Below, piece by piece: positions 1 through 11,100 of a stretch of DNA of 64,000 nt. Positions within the stretch are counted from its first letter, which is position 1; every line of letters begins with the position of its first letter. Made by a program: the position numbers and the translations under genes. The notes below the pieces were generated by a model. The model did not search any database and had not been told where the DNA came from. It was given only the letters and a program-made list of their open reading frames with translations. The stretch is from Pseudomonas sp. Teo4 (GTDB lineage: Bacteria > Pseudomonadota > Gammaproteobacteria > Pseudomonadales > Pseudomonadaceae). The stretch spans positions 1,612,001 to 1,676,000 of the forward strand of contig NZ_JAXCIL010000001.1 in the NCBI RefSeq assembly GCF_034387475.1. Direction: 5' to 3'.

Positions 1-70
1 GGCAGCAGAGCCCCTGCGCGCCCCGTCAGGAGGGCACGAACGTTCGCTTAGCGGAGCGGTTGGGTAAACC

Positions 71-1399
71 TCAGTTGCTGACCACCAGTTCGGGGCCGAG
101 GTAGTCGTTGATCTGATCGATGTCGTCATCGCCCAGGCTGCCCACCGACGACGCCAGTCGCAGGCGCGACATCAGGTAGCGCACCTTGGCCTCGAACAGG
201 TCATGGCGGGCGACATACAGTTGTTCTTCGGCGTTCAACACATCCGAGTTGGTGCTGGTGCCGCCTTCCTTGAACCCCTTGCGGGTGGACAACAGCGACC
301 GTTCGTTGGAGGCCACGGCTTTTTCCAAGGCGTGTATTCGGCTGGCGCCGCTTTGCACACCGCGGTATTCGCGGGTGGTGTCGGAAATGACTTCCTGGCG
401 CGTGGCATCGAGCTCGTCCAGGGCTTTGTAGCTGTTGGCGCTGGCCTGGCGCGATTGCGCGCTGACGCCACCGCCGCTGTACAGCGGAATGTTCAACTCC
501 ACGCCAATCGAGCTGTAGTGGTTACGCTGGTTCAGCTCAGAGAGCGACTGGCTTTCGCCTGCGGTATACCCGGCGACGAAATCCAGTGTCGGCCAATGCC
601 CGGCCTTGGCTCGCTTGACCTCTTCTTCGGCCAGTTCGTAGCTGTGACGGCGGGCATGGATCAGCGGGCTGTCGGCCTGAGCCTTGACCAGCCAGTCCTG
701 CAGGTTGCCTGGCAGCAGCGGCGGGGTGGCGAAGCTGGGTTGCAGGGTGATCAGCGAATCCGGGGTTTCGCCGATGTATTCCTCCAGCTTGCGCCGGGTG
801 TTGACCAGGTTGTCCTGGGCTTCGATCAGCTCGGCTTCGGCCAGGTCACGGCGTGCGACCGACTCGTCGATGTCGGTGATGGTACCGGCCCCTAGTTCCA
901 TGCGGCGCTTTGCCGAGGCCAGTTGCTCTTCGAAGGCATTGAGCTTGGCCTTGGCCAGGGTGATGGTCTCGCTGGCCAGCAGCACGTTGAAGTAGCTGTC
1001 GGCCAAGCGCACGGCGGCGTCCTGGCTCTTGGCGTCGAACACGGCGACGCTGTAGTCGGCGCGTTGCTGGCCCTGGCGGTACTCGGACATCTTCTGCTTG
1101 TTGAACAGCGGCTGGCGCAGGCGCACGTTGGCGCCCTTGGAGTTGTAGTCCAGGTCGTTGTCTATGCCGTTCTGGCGTTGGTCGCCGTTGACCTTGTTGT
1201 AGTAACCCGAAGCGTTGACCTGCGGCAGCAGGCCAGACTGGCCGATGGCGCGGTTCTCGTCGCCGGCCTGCTTTTCGTGCACGGCGGCGCGGTAGATCGG
1301 GCCTTGGTACTGCAGCAGGTCCCAGGCTTGCTTGAGGTCCATGGCGCAGGTCGGCAACGACAGCCCCACGAGGCAGAAAGTCAGGCAATGCAGCTTCAT
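71..1399 (-). CDS. TolC family outer membrane channel of a type I secretion system
   Basis: Outer-membrane efflux protein of 442 residues, the usual length for TolC/PrtF-type channels, with a cleavable signal peptide of about 19 residues (hydrophobic stretch ending in TCAMD). The body has the two-fold OEP layout: long Ala/Glu/Gln-rich helices and conserved patches such as LRQPLFNK and GVELNIPLYSGG. Its start lies 1 bp after the stop of the HlyD adaptor gene, so it is the last gene of an exporter-adaptor-channel operon. It should form the outer-membrane exit duct for the RTX protein encoded divergently at 5139. A GGAG ribosome site lies in the end of the upstream gene. The family is certain; the cargo is inferred from position. 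Confidence 0.93.
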   Translation of the reverse strand: MKLHCLTFCLVGLSLPTCAMDLKQAWDLLQYQGPIYRAAVHEKQAGDENRAIGQSGLLPQVNASGYYNKVNGDQRQNGIDNDLDYNSKGANVRLRQPLFNKQKMSEYRQGQQRADYSVAVFDAKSQDAAVRLADSYFNVLLASETITLAKAKLNAFEEQLASAKRRMELGAGTITDIDESVARRDLAEAELIEAQDNLVNTRRKLEEYIGETPDSLITLQPSFATPPLLPGNLQDWLVKAQADSPLIHARRHSYELAEEEVKRAKAGHWPTLDFVAGYTAGESQSLSELNQRNHYSSIGVELNIPLYSGGGVSAQSRQASANSYKALDELDATRQEVISDTTREYRGVQSGASRIHALEKAVASNERSLLSTRKGFKEGGTSTNSDVLNAEEQLYVARHDLFEAKVRYLMSRLRLASSVGSLGDDDIDQINDYLGPELVVSN

Positions 1400-1400
1400 G

Positions 1401-2729
1401 TCATTGCTCCTTGAACGCGCTGTCGACGCGTTCGAGCATCGGTTTGAGCAGGTAGCTGAGCAGGTTGCGTTCGCCGGTCTTGACGGTGACGCTGGCGGGC
1501 ATGCCGGGGCGAATGTGGTTGCTGCCCAGCAGGCTCATGCCGGCGGCGGTGACCTCCACCTGGGCCAGGTAATACGGCTGCTTGCTTTCCTCGTCCATCA
1601 GGCGGTCGGCGGAAATGGTTTTGACGCGGCCAGGAATGCTGGGCGTTTGCGCGTGGTTGAAGGCCGGGAAGGTGATGTCCACATCCAGGCCCGGGACCAT
1701 CTTGTCGATGGCCTGCACGGGGATCATCGCATCGACCTGCAGCGGTTCACCCAGCGGCACGATCTCCATGATCCTGGAACCTGGCTGGATGATACCGCCG
1801 ATGGTGGCGATGCTCAGGGCCTGGACCATGCCGTCGATTGGCGAGCGGATTACTGTGTGGGTCACTTCGTAGTCCAGCGCGCGCAACCGGTCGGCCAGGG
1901 TGGTGTTTTCCTTTTCGGTGTCGGTCAGCTGCGACTCGACCTCCTTGAGGTAATCGTGTTGGCGCTGAAGGATGCGCAGCTTGATCTCCGTGGTCTGGCT
2001 GCGGGCGCGGGCGATGTTGTTGAGGTTCTCGGCCTGCCCGGCGGAGAGGTCGGCATTGCTGCGCTCCAGTTCCAGCAGACGGTTGCGCGGCACGTAGCCT
2101 TCTGCGGCCAGTGTGCGGGTACCTTGCAGTTCCTGGTTGAGGAAGTTGATCTGCGAAGCTCGGGCACCGTACACCTGCTGCAGGCCCTTGAGCTGTACCG
2201 CCGAGGCGGCCAGGTTCTCTTCGAGGATGCTGATTTCGCCTGCCAGGCCGGCGCGGCGGGTATCGAGCAGGTGCTGTTGCAGGTCCATGGCCGCTACCAG
2301 GCGGGGGTCGCCGGCGAAGCGCTTGAGCAGTTCGGGGGCGAAGGTCACCGTATCCTGGCCGTCGCGCTCGGCTTCCAGGCGGTTTTCCACGGTTTTGCTG
2401 ACGATGTACTGGGCGCTGACCGCACCTTGCTCGGCAACGGCGCGCAAGGCATCGAGGCGCACCAGCTCCTGGCCTTTCTTCACGGTATCGCCTTCGCGTA
2501 CAAGAATGGCCTCGACGGTGCCGCCTGTGAGGTGTTGCACAGCCTTGCGGTTGCTGGTGACCTTGACCGTGCCGGTAGCCACGACACCGGCATCCAGCGG
2601 CGCCAGCCAGGACCACAGCAGGAAGCCGCCGAAGCCGGCGACCACCAGCCACAGGCCCCAGCGGGCGGGCTTGGCAGCATCCAGGTCGATCACACTGTGG
2701 CTGTCGGAGGGAAGCATCTCGGTAGCCAT
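1401..2729 (-). CDS. HlyD family type I secretion periplasmic adaptor subunit
   Basis: Membrane-fusion protein of 442 residues. A short cytoplasmic N-terminus is followed by one membrane anchor near residues 24-42, a first half-lipoyl segment (HLTGGTVEAILVREGD), a long coiled-coil hairpin of about residues 100-290, the second lipoyl half (VIRSPIDGMVQALS) and a beta-barrel tail. The order and length match the PrtE/HlyD adaptors that link the inner-membrane ABC exporter to TolC. It lies 6 bp downstream of the ABC gene and 1 bp upstream of the channel gene, so all three are probably translated from one mRNA. Confidence 0.94.
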   Translation of the reverse strand: MATEMLPSDSHSVIDLDAAKPARWGLWLVVAGFGGFLLWSWLAPLDAGVVATGTVKVTSNRKAVQHLTGGTVEAILVREGDTVKKGQELVRLDALRAVAEQGAVSAQYIVSKTVENRLEAERDGQDTVTFAPELLKRFAGDPRLVAAMDLQQHLLDTRRAGLAGEISILEENLAASAVQLKGLQQVYGARASQINFLNQELQGTRTLAAEGYVPRNRLLELERSNADLSAGQAENLNNIARARSQTTEIKLRILQRQHDYLKEVESQLTDTEKENTTLADRLRALDYEVTHTVIRSPIDGMVQALSIATIGGIIQPGSRIMEIVPLGEPLQVDAMIPVQAIDKMVPGLDVDITFPAFNHAQTPSIPGRVKTISADRLMDEESKQPYYLAQVEVTAAGMSLLGSNHIRPGMPASVTVKTGERNLLSYLLKPMLERVDSAFKEQ

Positions 2730-2735
2730 GATCGG

Positions 2736-4472
2736 TTACTCCCGCACTTTCACAGAGGCCAACGGAGTCGACGCGCCGGCAGGAATCACACTGGCCTTGC
2801 GCAGCGCGGTGAACACTTCTTCGCGCGTGCCGAGCATCTGCACGCCGCCGTCGCGCATCACCAGCACCTTGTCGATGGCGCCGAGTACGTTGGGGCGATG
2901 GGAAATCAGGATGACCGTGGCGCCCCTCGTCTTGAGTTCGGCCAACGCATCGACCAGGGCCTTTTCACCAACGTCGTCAAGGCTCGCGTTCGGTTCATCC
3001 AGCACGATCAGGCTAGGTTCGCCGTACAGGGCGCGGGCCAGTGCGATGCGCTGCTTCTGGCCACCGGAAAGCGGGCTGCCATCGGCGCTCAGGCGGGTGT
3101 CGTAGCCTTGGGGGAAGCGCAGGATCATTTCGTGCACGCCAGTCATCTTGGCGGCGCGAATGACCGCCTCGCTGTCCACCTCGCCGAAGCGCGCGATGTT
3201 CTCGGCGATGCTGCCTTCGAACAACTCGACGTCCTGTGGCAAGTAACCCAGCCAGGGACCGAGTTCGGCCTTGTTCCAGGTGAAGATATCGGCGCCATCG
3301 AGGCGCACCTTGCCGGCCTGGGTGGGCCAAACACCGACCAGCAGGCGGGCGAGGGTGGACTTACCCGAAGCGGACGGGCCGATGATGCCAAGGCTCTCGC
3401 CAGGGCAAAGGCTGAAACTGACCCCGCGCAGGATGGTGGTGTTGGTGCCGGGCGCACCGGCAAAGACATTCTCCACGGCCAGCATGCCCAGCGGCCGTTG
3501 CAGCGACATGCTGGGCGGCCGGCGTGGGTAATCATGCAGCAACTCGGTGAGCCGACCCCAGGCCGAACGGCAGCCCAGTAGCTGTTTCCACGACGCGATC
3601 ACTTGCTCCACCGGGCCCAGTGCGCGTCCGGTAAGAATCGAGCAGGCAATCATCATCCCGGGGGTGATCTTGCCTTCGATGGCCAGCAATGCGCCGGTCC
3701 CGAGAATCAGCGACTGCAAGGTGATGCGCACGAAGCGTCCGGTACTGCTGATGATGGCGGCGCGGTCCGAGGCCAGGGTCTGCATCTGCAGAATTTTCAG
3801 GTGGCCCTGAAACCAGCGCTTGCCAATTGACGGGAGCATGCCCATGGCCTCGATGGCCTCGGCGTTGCGCAGGTTGTTGTTGGCGTAGTTGGCAGAGGAC
3901 AGCGCGGCCTGATTGGCTTCGGCCAACGGCTTTTGCGTGGCCTTTTCGGTGAGGTAGGCCAGGCCCATAAGAATCAGTGAGCCGATCAGCGTCACCAGGC
4001 CCAACAACGGGTGGATGAGGTAGGCCACCAGCAGGTAGATGGGGGTCCAGGGTGCGTCGAAGAAGGCGAACAGACCGTTGCCGGTCAGAAACTGGCGAAC
4101 CTGCGCCAAATCTTGCAGCGCCTGCGCCGGGTTGCCGCCGGCGCGGCTCAGGTTGCGTTCGAAGGCGGCGCTGAAGATACGCCGGTTCAGCTCCATGTCC
4201 AGGCAGTTGCCGACCCGAATCAACACCCGGGTGCGAATCAGTTCCAGTGCGGACATCAGCAGGAACAACCCCACCACCAGCACGGTGAGCATGGTCAGGG
4301 TCGTGACGTTGCGGCTGACCAGCGCCCGGTCATACACCTGCATCATGTACACCGAGGGCGTCAGCATCATGATGTTGATCACACCACTGAAGCCTGCCAG
4401 TGCGTAAAAACTTCGGCGCAGGCGAAAAAGCGCATCGGCGAGTTCCGAGCGGGCGCGCGGCTGCTTGTGCAT
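2736..4472 (-). CDS. Type I secretion system permease/ATPase (PrtD/HlyB class)
   Basis: ABC exporter of 578 residues. The transmembrane half occupies about residues 1-310. The nucleotide-binding half carries a Walker A (GPSASGKST), signature (LSGGQKQRIALARAL), Walker B (LIVLDEPNASLDD) and switch His (ISHRPN). There is no N-terminal C39 peptidase or C39-like domain, as in PrtD exporters for RTX proteins with a C-terminal signal. The open frame extends upstream to 4532, but the ATG at 4472 has a strong GAGGGAGG ribosome site 6-13 bases before it and gives the family's normal N-terminus. It is first in a three-gene operon that diverges from the giant RTX peroxidase gene. Confidence 0.93.
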   Translation of the reverse strand: MHKQPRARSELADALFRLRRSFYALAGFSGVINIMMLTPSVYMMQVYDRALVSRNVTTLTMLTVLVVGLFLLMSALELIRTRVLIRVGNCLDMELNRRIFSAAFERNLSRAGGNPAQALQDLAQVRQFLTGNGLFAFFDAPWTPIYLLVAYLIHPLLGLVTLIGSLILMGLAYLTEKATQKPLAEANQAALSSANYANNNLRNAEAIEAMGMLPSIGKRWFQGHLKILQMQTLASDRAAIISSTGRFVRITLQSLILGTGALLAIEGKITPGMMIACSILTGRALGPVEQVIASWKQLLGCRSAWGRLTELLHDYPRRPPSMSLQRPLGMLAVENVFAGAPGTNTTILRGVSFSLCPGESLGIIGPSASGKSTLARLLVGVWPTQAGKVRLDGADIFTWNKAELGPWLGYLPQDVELFEGSIAENIARFGEVDSEAVIRAAKMTGVHEMILRFPQGYDTRLSADGSPLSGGQKQRIALARALYGEPSLIVLDEPNASLDDVGEKALVDALAELKTRGATVILISHRPNVLGAIDKVLVMRDGGVQMLGTREEVFTALRKASVIPAGASTPLASVKVRE

Positions 4473-5138
4473 GTGGAGCCTCCCTCTACGAAAAACGGGT
4501 CGCCGTTGCGGCGGCTCGGACAGCAAGAACAACAGTGTCTGTGGCAGTTATTTGACACGCAGGCGGGTCGCTCTACTGGCTAAACCTCCGAAAACGCTGC
4601 GTGGTCTTTACAAGCAGCAGCGTAGGTTGTGTCGAAACAATCTGTAATATCATTTCGCTCTATTGCTGCCTCCGACTTTCTATAAGTCGCTAAAAAACAG
4701 CGAGTTGCAACGCATTATCATCTTGCGCCATTTTGCTGACGTGATATTGACAACCCTCAGGTCTACGACTTTAGTCTTGTGTAATCGCGGGGCGCCCGTT
4801 GGAGCCTGCCAACTTTTTGGCAAAACAAGGCGCGGTGAAGGCCCAGCTGGAGCAACCATGAACACCCACCTGTTGCATTGCCGAGACAACAGGCTGCCCC
4901 GCAAGCGCATCGCTGCGGGCAGCTGCCACGGTCCTCCCGCCAATCGGGCTTGCTGCGGCTGATCGCCTGGCAAGCCATTCATTTCGCGAACTCTAGGCGC
5001 ATCGGGTAGCGGCACTCCCGCGCCAGCGCTCGCCCCCAGGAAGCTGCATCCACAACTGCGCAAGTCGTTACAGACTGGGCGTGGGAGGGACCCTGTCGCC
5101 CTGCATCCATCTCCCGATAGATCGAGGGCACACCCAAA
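4473..5138. other. Divergent intergenic region between exporter operon and RTX peroxidase
   Basis: These 666 bp hold no convincing gene. The part from about 4620 to 4790 is clearly richer in A+T than the surroundings and should contain the promoters of both divergent units. A GC-rich imperfect hairpin, with GCTGCCCCGCA pairing with TGCGGGCAGC around a short loop, sits at about 4893-4923 in the leader of the peroxidase gene. It is not followed by a T-run, so it is not a typical terminator. The peroxidase ribosome site is GAGGG at 5124-5128. Confidence 0.6.
4747..4775 (+). promoter_or_regulatory. Candidate sigma-70 promoter for the RTX peroxidase gene
   Basis: TTGACA at 4747-4752 matches the -35 consensus perfectly. 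It is followed after 17 bases by TTTAGT at 4770-4775, which matches the -10 box at 4 of 6 positions. It lies in the A+T-rich part of the divergent region and would give an untranslated leader of about 360 bases. This is a pattern match only. Confidence 0.4.
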
Positions 5139-8100
5139 ATGGCCAATTTCAGCAAGTCGGACCTGGAGTTCATCCTCAAGCAGATTTTCATCGCCGAAGC
5201 CCACGCCAAAGGCGCCAGCCTCATTGACCTGCTGCCCAACAGCCAAGTGCCGTTCGGCTTGCGCACGGTAGATGGCAGCTATAACAACCTGGTCGCCGGG
5301 CAAAGCGAATACGGCGCAGCCGACAACTCCTTCCTGCGCTTGCTGGATGCGTCGTACCGTGCGGCCTACGCCGGGACAGGCATGGTGGTGGATTCGCAGC
5401 CACGGGTAATCAGTAACCTGATCGTCGACCAGACCGCCAACAACCCGGCTGCGGTCGAGGCGAACGGTGGCGCTGTGTCGGTCACCAGTCCCGGACTGGA
5501 TGGCGTGTTCAATACCGCCGACGACAAGCAGGTGTTCTTCATTCCCAACCAGTCGCCAGACGCCGGTCTGACCGCCGGCTTCAACTCGTGGATGACCTTC
5601 TTCGGCCAGTTCTTCGACCACGGCCTGGACCTGGTCACCAAGAGCAGCACCGACATCGTGTTCATTCCCTTGCAGCCGGGAGACCCGCTGTACCAGCCGG
5701 GTAGCCCGACCAACTTCATGGTGCTGCCACGCGCAGTACGCACCGCCGGCGCCGACGGCGTGGTGGGCACCGCTGACGACGGCCAGCCCAACACCACATC
5801 GCCGTTCGTGGACCAGAGCCAGACCTACAGCTCGCACCCGTCGCACCAGGTATTCCTGCGTGAATACATGCTCAACGCGGCCGGTGACCCGGTTGCCACG
5901 GGCCGACTGATCACCAACCGCGACCTGGGCACCGACGGCAAGTTCGGCACCGCCGACGATGGCAGTGGGGAAAACGGCGGCATGGCCACCTGGGCCGTGG
6001 TCAAGGCCCAGGCCCGCGACATTCTCGGTATCGACCTGACCGACGCCGATGTGCACAGCGTGCCGCTGCTGGCGACCGACGCTTACGGCAACTTCATGCG
6101 TGGGCCGAACGGCATGCCGATGGTGGTGATGCGTGTCGGTAACGGTGCAGACGGTGTTGCCGGAACCGCCGATGACATCACGCAACTGGTCGAAGGCAAC
6201 CGCGATGCGCCGATCAGCCTGGCCAACGCCGTGAGCACCGGGCATGGTTTCCTCGACGACATCGCTCACAACGCCGCGCCAGTGGTGGTTGGCGGTGTGC
6301 TGCAGGCCGATGCAGACAGCGATGTCGGCAATGCGCAACTCACCGATAACGTTGGCAACAACCTGACCTATGACGACGAACTGCTTGACGCTCACTACAT
6401 CGCCGGCGACGGCCGGGTGAACGAAAACATCGGCCTGACTGCCGTGCACCATGTGTTCCACTCCGAGCACAACCGTCTGGTGCAGCAGACCAAAGACACC
6501 ATCCTGGCCTCCAATGACCTGGCATTCCTCAACGAGTGGCTGGCCGACGACGTGACCGAAATCCCGACCACGCCCGCCGCGATTGCCGCCTTGGTGTGGG
6601 ATGGCGAACGTCTGTTCCAGGCTGCCAAGTTCGGCACCGAGATGCAGTACCAGCACCTGGTGTTCGAGGAGTTCGCCCGTACCATCCAGCCTCAGGTCGA
6701 CGAGTTCCTGGCGCCCAACGGCTATGACACCTCGATCAACCCGGCCATCCTCGCCGAGTTCGCCCACGTGGTGTACCGCTTCGGCCACTCGATGCTGACC
6801 GAAACCGTCGACCGCTTCGACCCGCAGTTCAACCCGATCCTCACCGACCCGAACAACCCGGACCAGCAGCTCGGTCTGATCGCGGCGTTCCTCAACCCAC
6901 TGGCGTTTGCCGGCAGTGGCGCCACCCCCGATGAAGCCGCCGGCGCGATCATCCGTGGTGTGACCCGCCAGCTCGGCAACGAAATCGACGAGTTCGTCAC
7001 CGAAGCGCTGCGCAACAACCTGCTCGGGCTGCCGCTTGACCTGCCCGCGCTGAACATCGCCCGTGGCCGCGACACGGGCATCCCCACCCTGAACGAGGCG
7101 CGTCGCGAGTTCTATGCCGCGACCGGTGACAGCCAGCTCAAGGCCTACATCAGCTGGGTGGACTTTGCCGACCACCTCAAGCACCCCGCGTCGCTGGTCA
7201 ACTTCATCGCCGCCTACGGTACGCACAGCACCATCACCTCGGCGACATCGCTGGCCGACAAACGCGCTGCGGCGTTCGCCCTGGTGTTCGGCACCGAAGG
7301 CGCGCCGCCAGATCGCCTGGCCTTCCTCAATGGCACCGATGACTGGGCCAACGTGACAACGGCTGGCAAGGATGGCATTGCCGGTAATGCGGATGACATC
7401 CAGGGCGTGACGATCACGGGCGTCGACGCCATCGATTTCTGGGTCGGTGGGCTTGCCGAACAGAAGATGCCGTTCGGCGGCATGCTGGGGTCGAGCTTCA
7501 ACTTTGTCTTCGAGACGCAGCTCGAAGCGCTGCAGAACGGCGACCGCTTCTATTACCTGTCACGTACGGCAGGGATGGACTTCGGCGCCGAGCTTGAGAA
7601 CAACTCGTTCGCCAAGTTGATCATGCAGAACACCGACGTCACCCACCTGTCGAACACCGTTTTCCTGACACCGACCTACAACCTGGAAGTGAATCAGGAC
7701 AACCAGTACACAGGGCTTGGCGCGGACGGCAAGGCCGACCCAACCGGTGGCCTGATGATCGATGGCGTTGAGATCGTCAAGCTGGTGATTCGCGACAACC
7801 CTGACACCGTGGGCGATGACTCCAATTACCTGCAGTACACCGGTGAAGACCATGTGGTGCTGGGTGGTACCGCCGGCGATGACATCATCATCTCGGGTGA
7901 AGGCGACGACACCCTGTACGGCGATGGCGGCAATGACCGTCTCGAAGGCGGTGCCGGTAACGATGCGGTGCTTGGCGGGGCGGGCGATGACATCATCACC
8001 GACTCGTTCGGCGACAACCGCCTGGAGGGTAATGCCGGTAACGATGTGATCGTGGCCGGCAGCATGCTCGCCGCCGGCAACCTGATTCTGGGTGGCGACG

Positions 8101-11100
8101 GCCAGGACTTCATCATTACCACCGAAGACATTTCCACCACCTTCGGTGGTCGGGGCGACGACTTCATCCTCGGGGCCAAGACCAACTTGCCGCCCACCGG
8201 TAACGAGGGTGACGACTGGATCGAGAAGGGCACCCAGGACGGTGCGCCTGGCGACAACTTCGCGCCGCTGCTCGATGACACGGTGATCGGCAACGATATC
8301 TTCGTCGGAGGCGGCGGCTTCGACGAAATGATCGGCGAAGGCGGCGATGACATCTTCGTCGGCAGCGATGCCCAGGACAAGATGGACGGCATGTCCGGTT
8401 TCGACTGGGTGACCTACAAGAATGACCAGGTCGGCGTCACCGTCGACCTGAGCCTGGCCGCCTTGGCACAGCCCCATGGCAACGCGCCAAACCAGAACGC
8501 CGGCGTGTTCAACCCGGTCGGGGCCTCGCCGGCCTCGATTCTCGACCGTTTCGCCGAAGTCGAAGGCTTGTCCGGCTCGAAATTCGCCGATGTGCTCAAA
8601 GGCGATGATGTGGATGCGGTCACCATCCTCAACCACGGAGGGGCAACGGGCAGTGCGCTGACCAATGTCGACCTGATTCGCGGCCTGAGGCAGTTCCTCA
8701 CCGATGCGGGCTTGCCGACCACCGGATTCGCCACCGGCAACATCATCCTGGGTGGCAATGGCAGCGACCTGATCGAAGGCCGCGGTGGCGACGACCTGAT
8801 CGACGGCGACAAGTGGATCAACGTGCGCATCGCGGTGTACGCGGCCGATGACGTCAACCACACCGGCCCGGAAATCGCCAGTTTCGACAGCATGGTCGAC
8901 ATGATTCCGTACATGCTCGACCGCACCTACAACCCCGGCCAGCTCAAGGCCGTGCGCGAGATCCTGCCCGGCACTTCGACCGGCGGCGCGGCGTTCGATA
9001 CCGCTGTGTTCTCTGGTTTGCAGACCGAGTACGTGGTGACCCAGAACAACCGTGGCACGGCGGATGTGTCCGATGATGTGTGGACCGTCACCGACACCGT
9101 GGCCGGGCGTGATGGCGTCGATACCTTGCTGCATGTCGAACGCCTGCAGTTCGCCGATGGCCAGCGTGTGCTGGTGCAGGGCGTGAATGCACAGCCAACC
9201 GGCGCACCAGCCATCAGCGACAGCAATGCCGGCGCAATCACGGTGGGCGATGTGCTGACCGTGAGCATGGCCGGCGTGCGCGATGGCGACAACGTCAGCG
9301 CTGCCAACCCGCAGGGGCTGATCAACAACACCTCGGTGTCCTACTACTGGCAGTTCGAGGCCGACCCGGGCAGCGGTGTGTTCCAGGACATCATCCTGCT
9401 GCCGGCCGGCGACCTGGCGTTCCAGAGCGCCGACGGCACCGCGTTCAAGGTGTCGCCGGACCTGGCGGGGCTGTCGTTGCGGGTCAAGGCGATCTACCAG
9501 GATGCCCATGGCACCACTGAAGTGCTGTTCTCCCAGCCCACGGCGGTGGTGGAAGCCGGCGCGCCGGTCGTGCCGACCGTGCAAACCCCGGTCGTCGATG
9601 CCACCGAAGGCGGCGAGGGGCTGCACATGGTGCGGTCCGACCTGAACTTCATCCTCGACCAGATCAAGATTGCCGAGGCTGACGCTCACGGGCAGGACAT
9701 CCTCTCGCTGATCCCCAACATTCGCGCGCCCCTTGGCCTGCGGGCGGTGGATGGGTCGAACAACAACCTGATGAACCTCAACGGCATCAACAACACCCAG
9801 TTCGGTTCCGCCGATAACGTGTTCCCGCGTCTGAGCGACCCGGTGTTCAACCAGGCCGAAAGTGCGCCTGCCGGCTTCTTCGGCCCCAACTCGCCGGCCG
9901 GACCCACCACGTCCTACCAACAGACCAGCGGCAACGTGTTCGACTCTCAGCCACGCACCATCAGCAACCTGATCGTCGACCAGACCTCGAACAACCCGGC
10001 GGCCTATGCCACGGCCTACGACCCAGGCGAGAACGGCAAGCTCGACTATGGCGCGCAGGGAAGCGACGACGTGCTCAAGGATGGCGTGCGCATCGTCGCC
10101 AGCCCTGGCATGGACGGCCAGTTCGGCACAGGCGACGACCATGACGTGTACCTGTTCGAGAACACCACGGCCGATGCCGGTTTGTCCGCGCCGTTCAACG
10201 CCTGGATGACCTTCTTCGGGCAGTTCTTCGACCATGGCCTGGACTTGGTCACCAAAGGCGGCTCGGGCACCGTGTTCATTCCGCTGCAACCGGATGACCC
10301 GCTGTATGTGCCGGGCGGCCACTCCAACTTCATGGTGCTGACCCGCGCGACCAACCTGCCGGGCCCCGACGGCAAGCTTGGCACCGCCGACGATATCCAT
10401 GAACACACCAACACCACCACGCCGTTCGTGGACCAGAACCAGACCTACAGCTCGCACCCGTCGCACCAGGTGTTCCTGCGCGGGTACCAGATGACCGATA
10501 ACGGCCCCGTCGCCACTGGCCGGCTGATCACCAACCGCGACCTGGGCACCGATGGCAAGTACGGCACGGGCGATGACAGCGAAATTGGCGGCATGGCGAC
10601 CTGGAAAGTGGTCAAGGCGCAGGCCAACGACATTCTGGGCATCCACCTCACCGATGCCGACGTCGACAACGTCCCGCTGCTGGCGACCGACGCCTATGGC
10701 AACTTCATCAAGGGGCCGCATGGCTACCCGATGGTGGTGATGAAGGGCGTTGATGGCCTTGGCGGCACAGCGGATGACGTGCTGGTCGAAGGCAACCCGC
10801 TGGCGCCCATCGACCTGACCAACGCCGTACGCACCGGGCACCAGTTCCTCGCTGACATCGCCCACAACGCCGTACCAGTGATGGTGGGTGGCGTGCTGGC
10901 GCCGGACGGCGACAACGTGGCCGGCAATGCCGTGCCGGTGAACCCGTTCACCGGGGCCAATACCGCCTACGACAACGAACTGCTCGATGCGCACTACATT
11001 GCTGGTGACGGCCGGGTCAACGAGAACATCGGCCTGACTGCGGTGCATGCCATCTTCCACGCCGAGCACAATCGCCTGGTGGCGCAGACCAAGGACACCG

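Noticed and set aside
1332..3581. Open frame of 749 codons on the plus strand across the HlyD adaptor and ABC exporter genes
   Set aside because: It is antisense to two well-supported genes and shows no recognisable domain.
4680..7226. Open frame of 848 codons on the minus strand at the start of the RTX peroxidase gene
   Set aside because: It overlaps the supported gene and has low-complexity composition typical of antisense reading.
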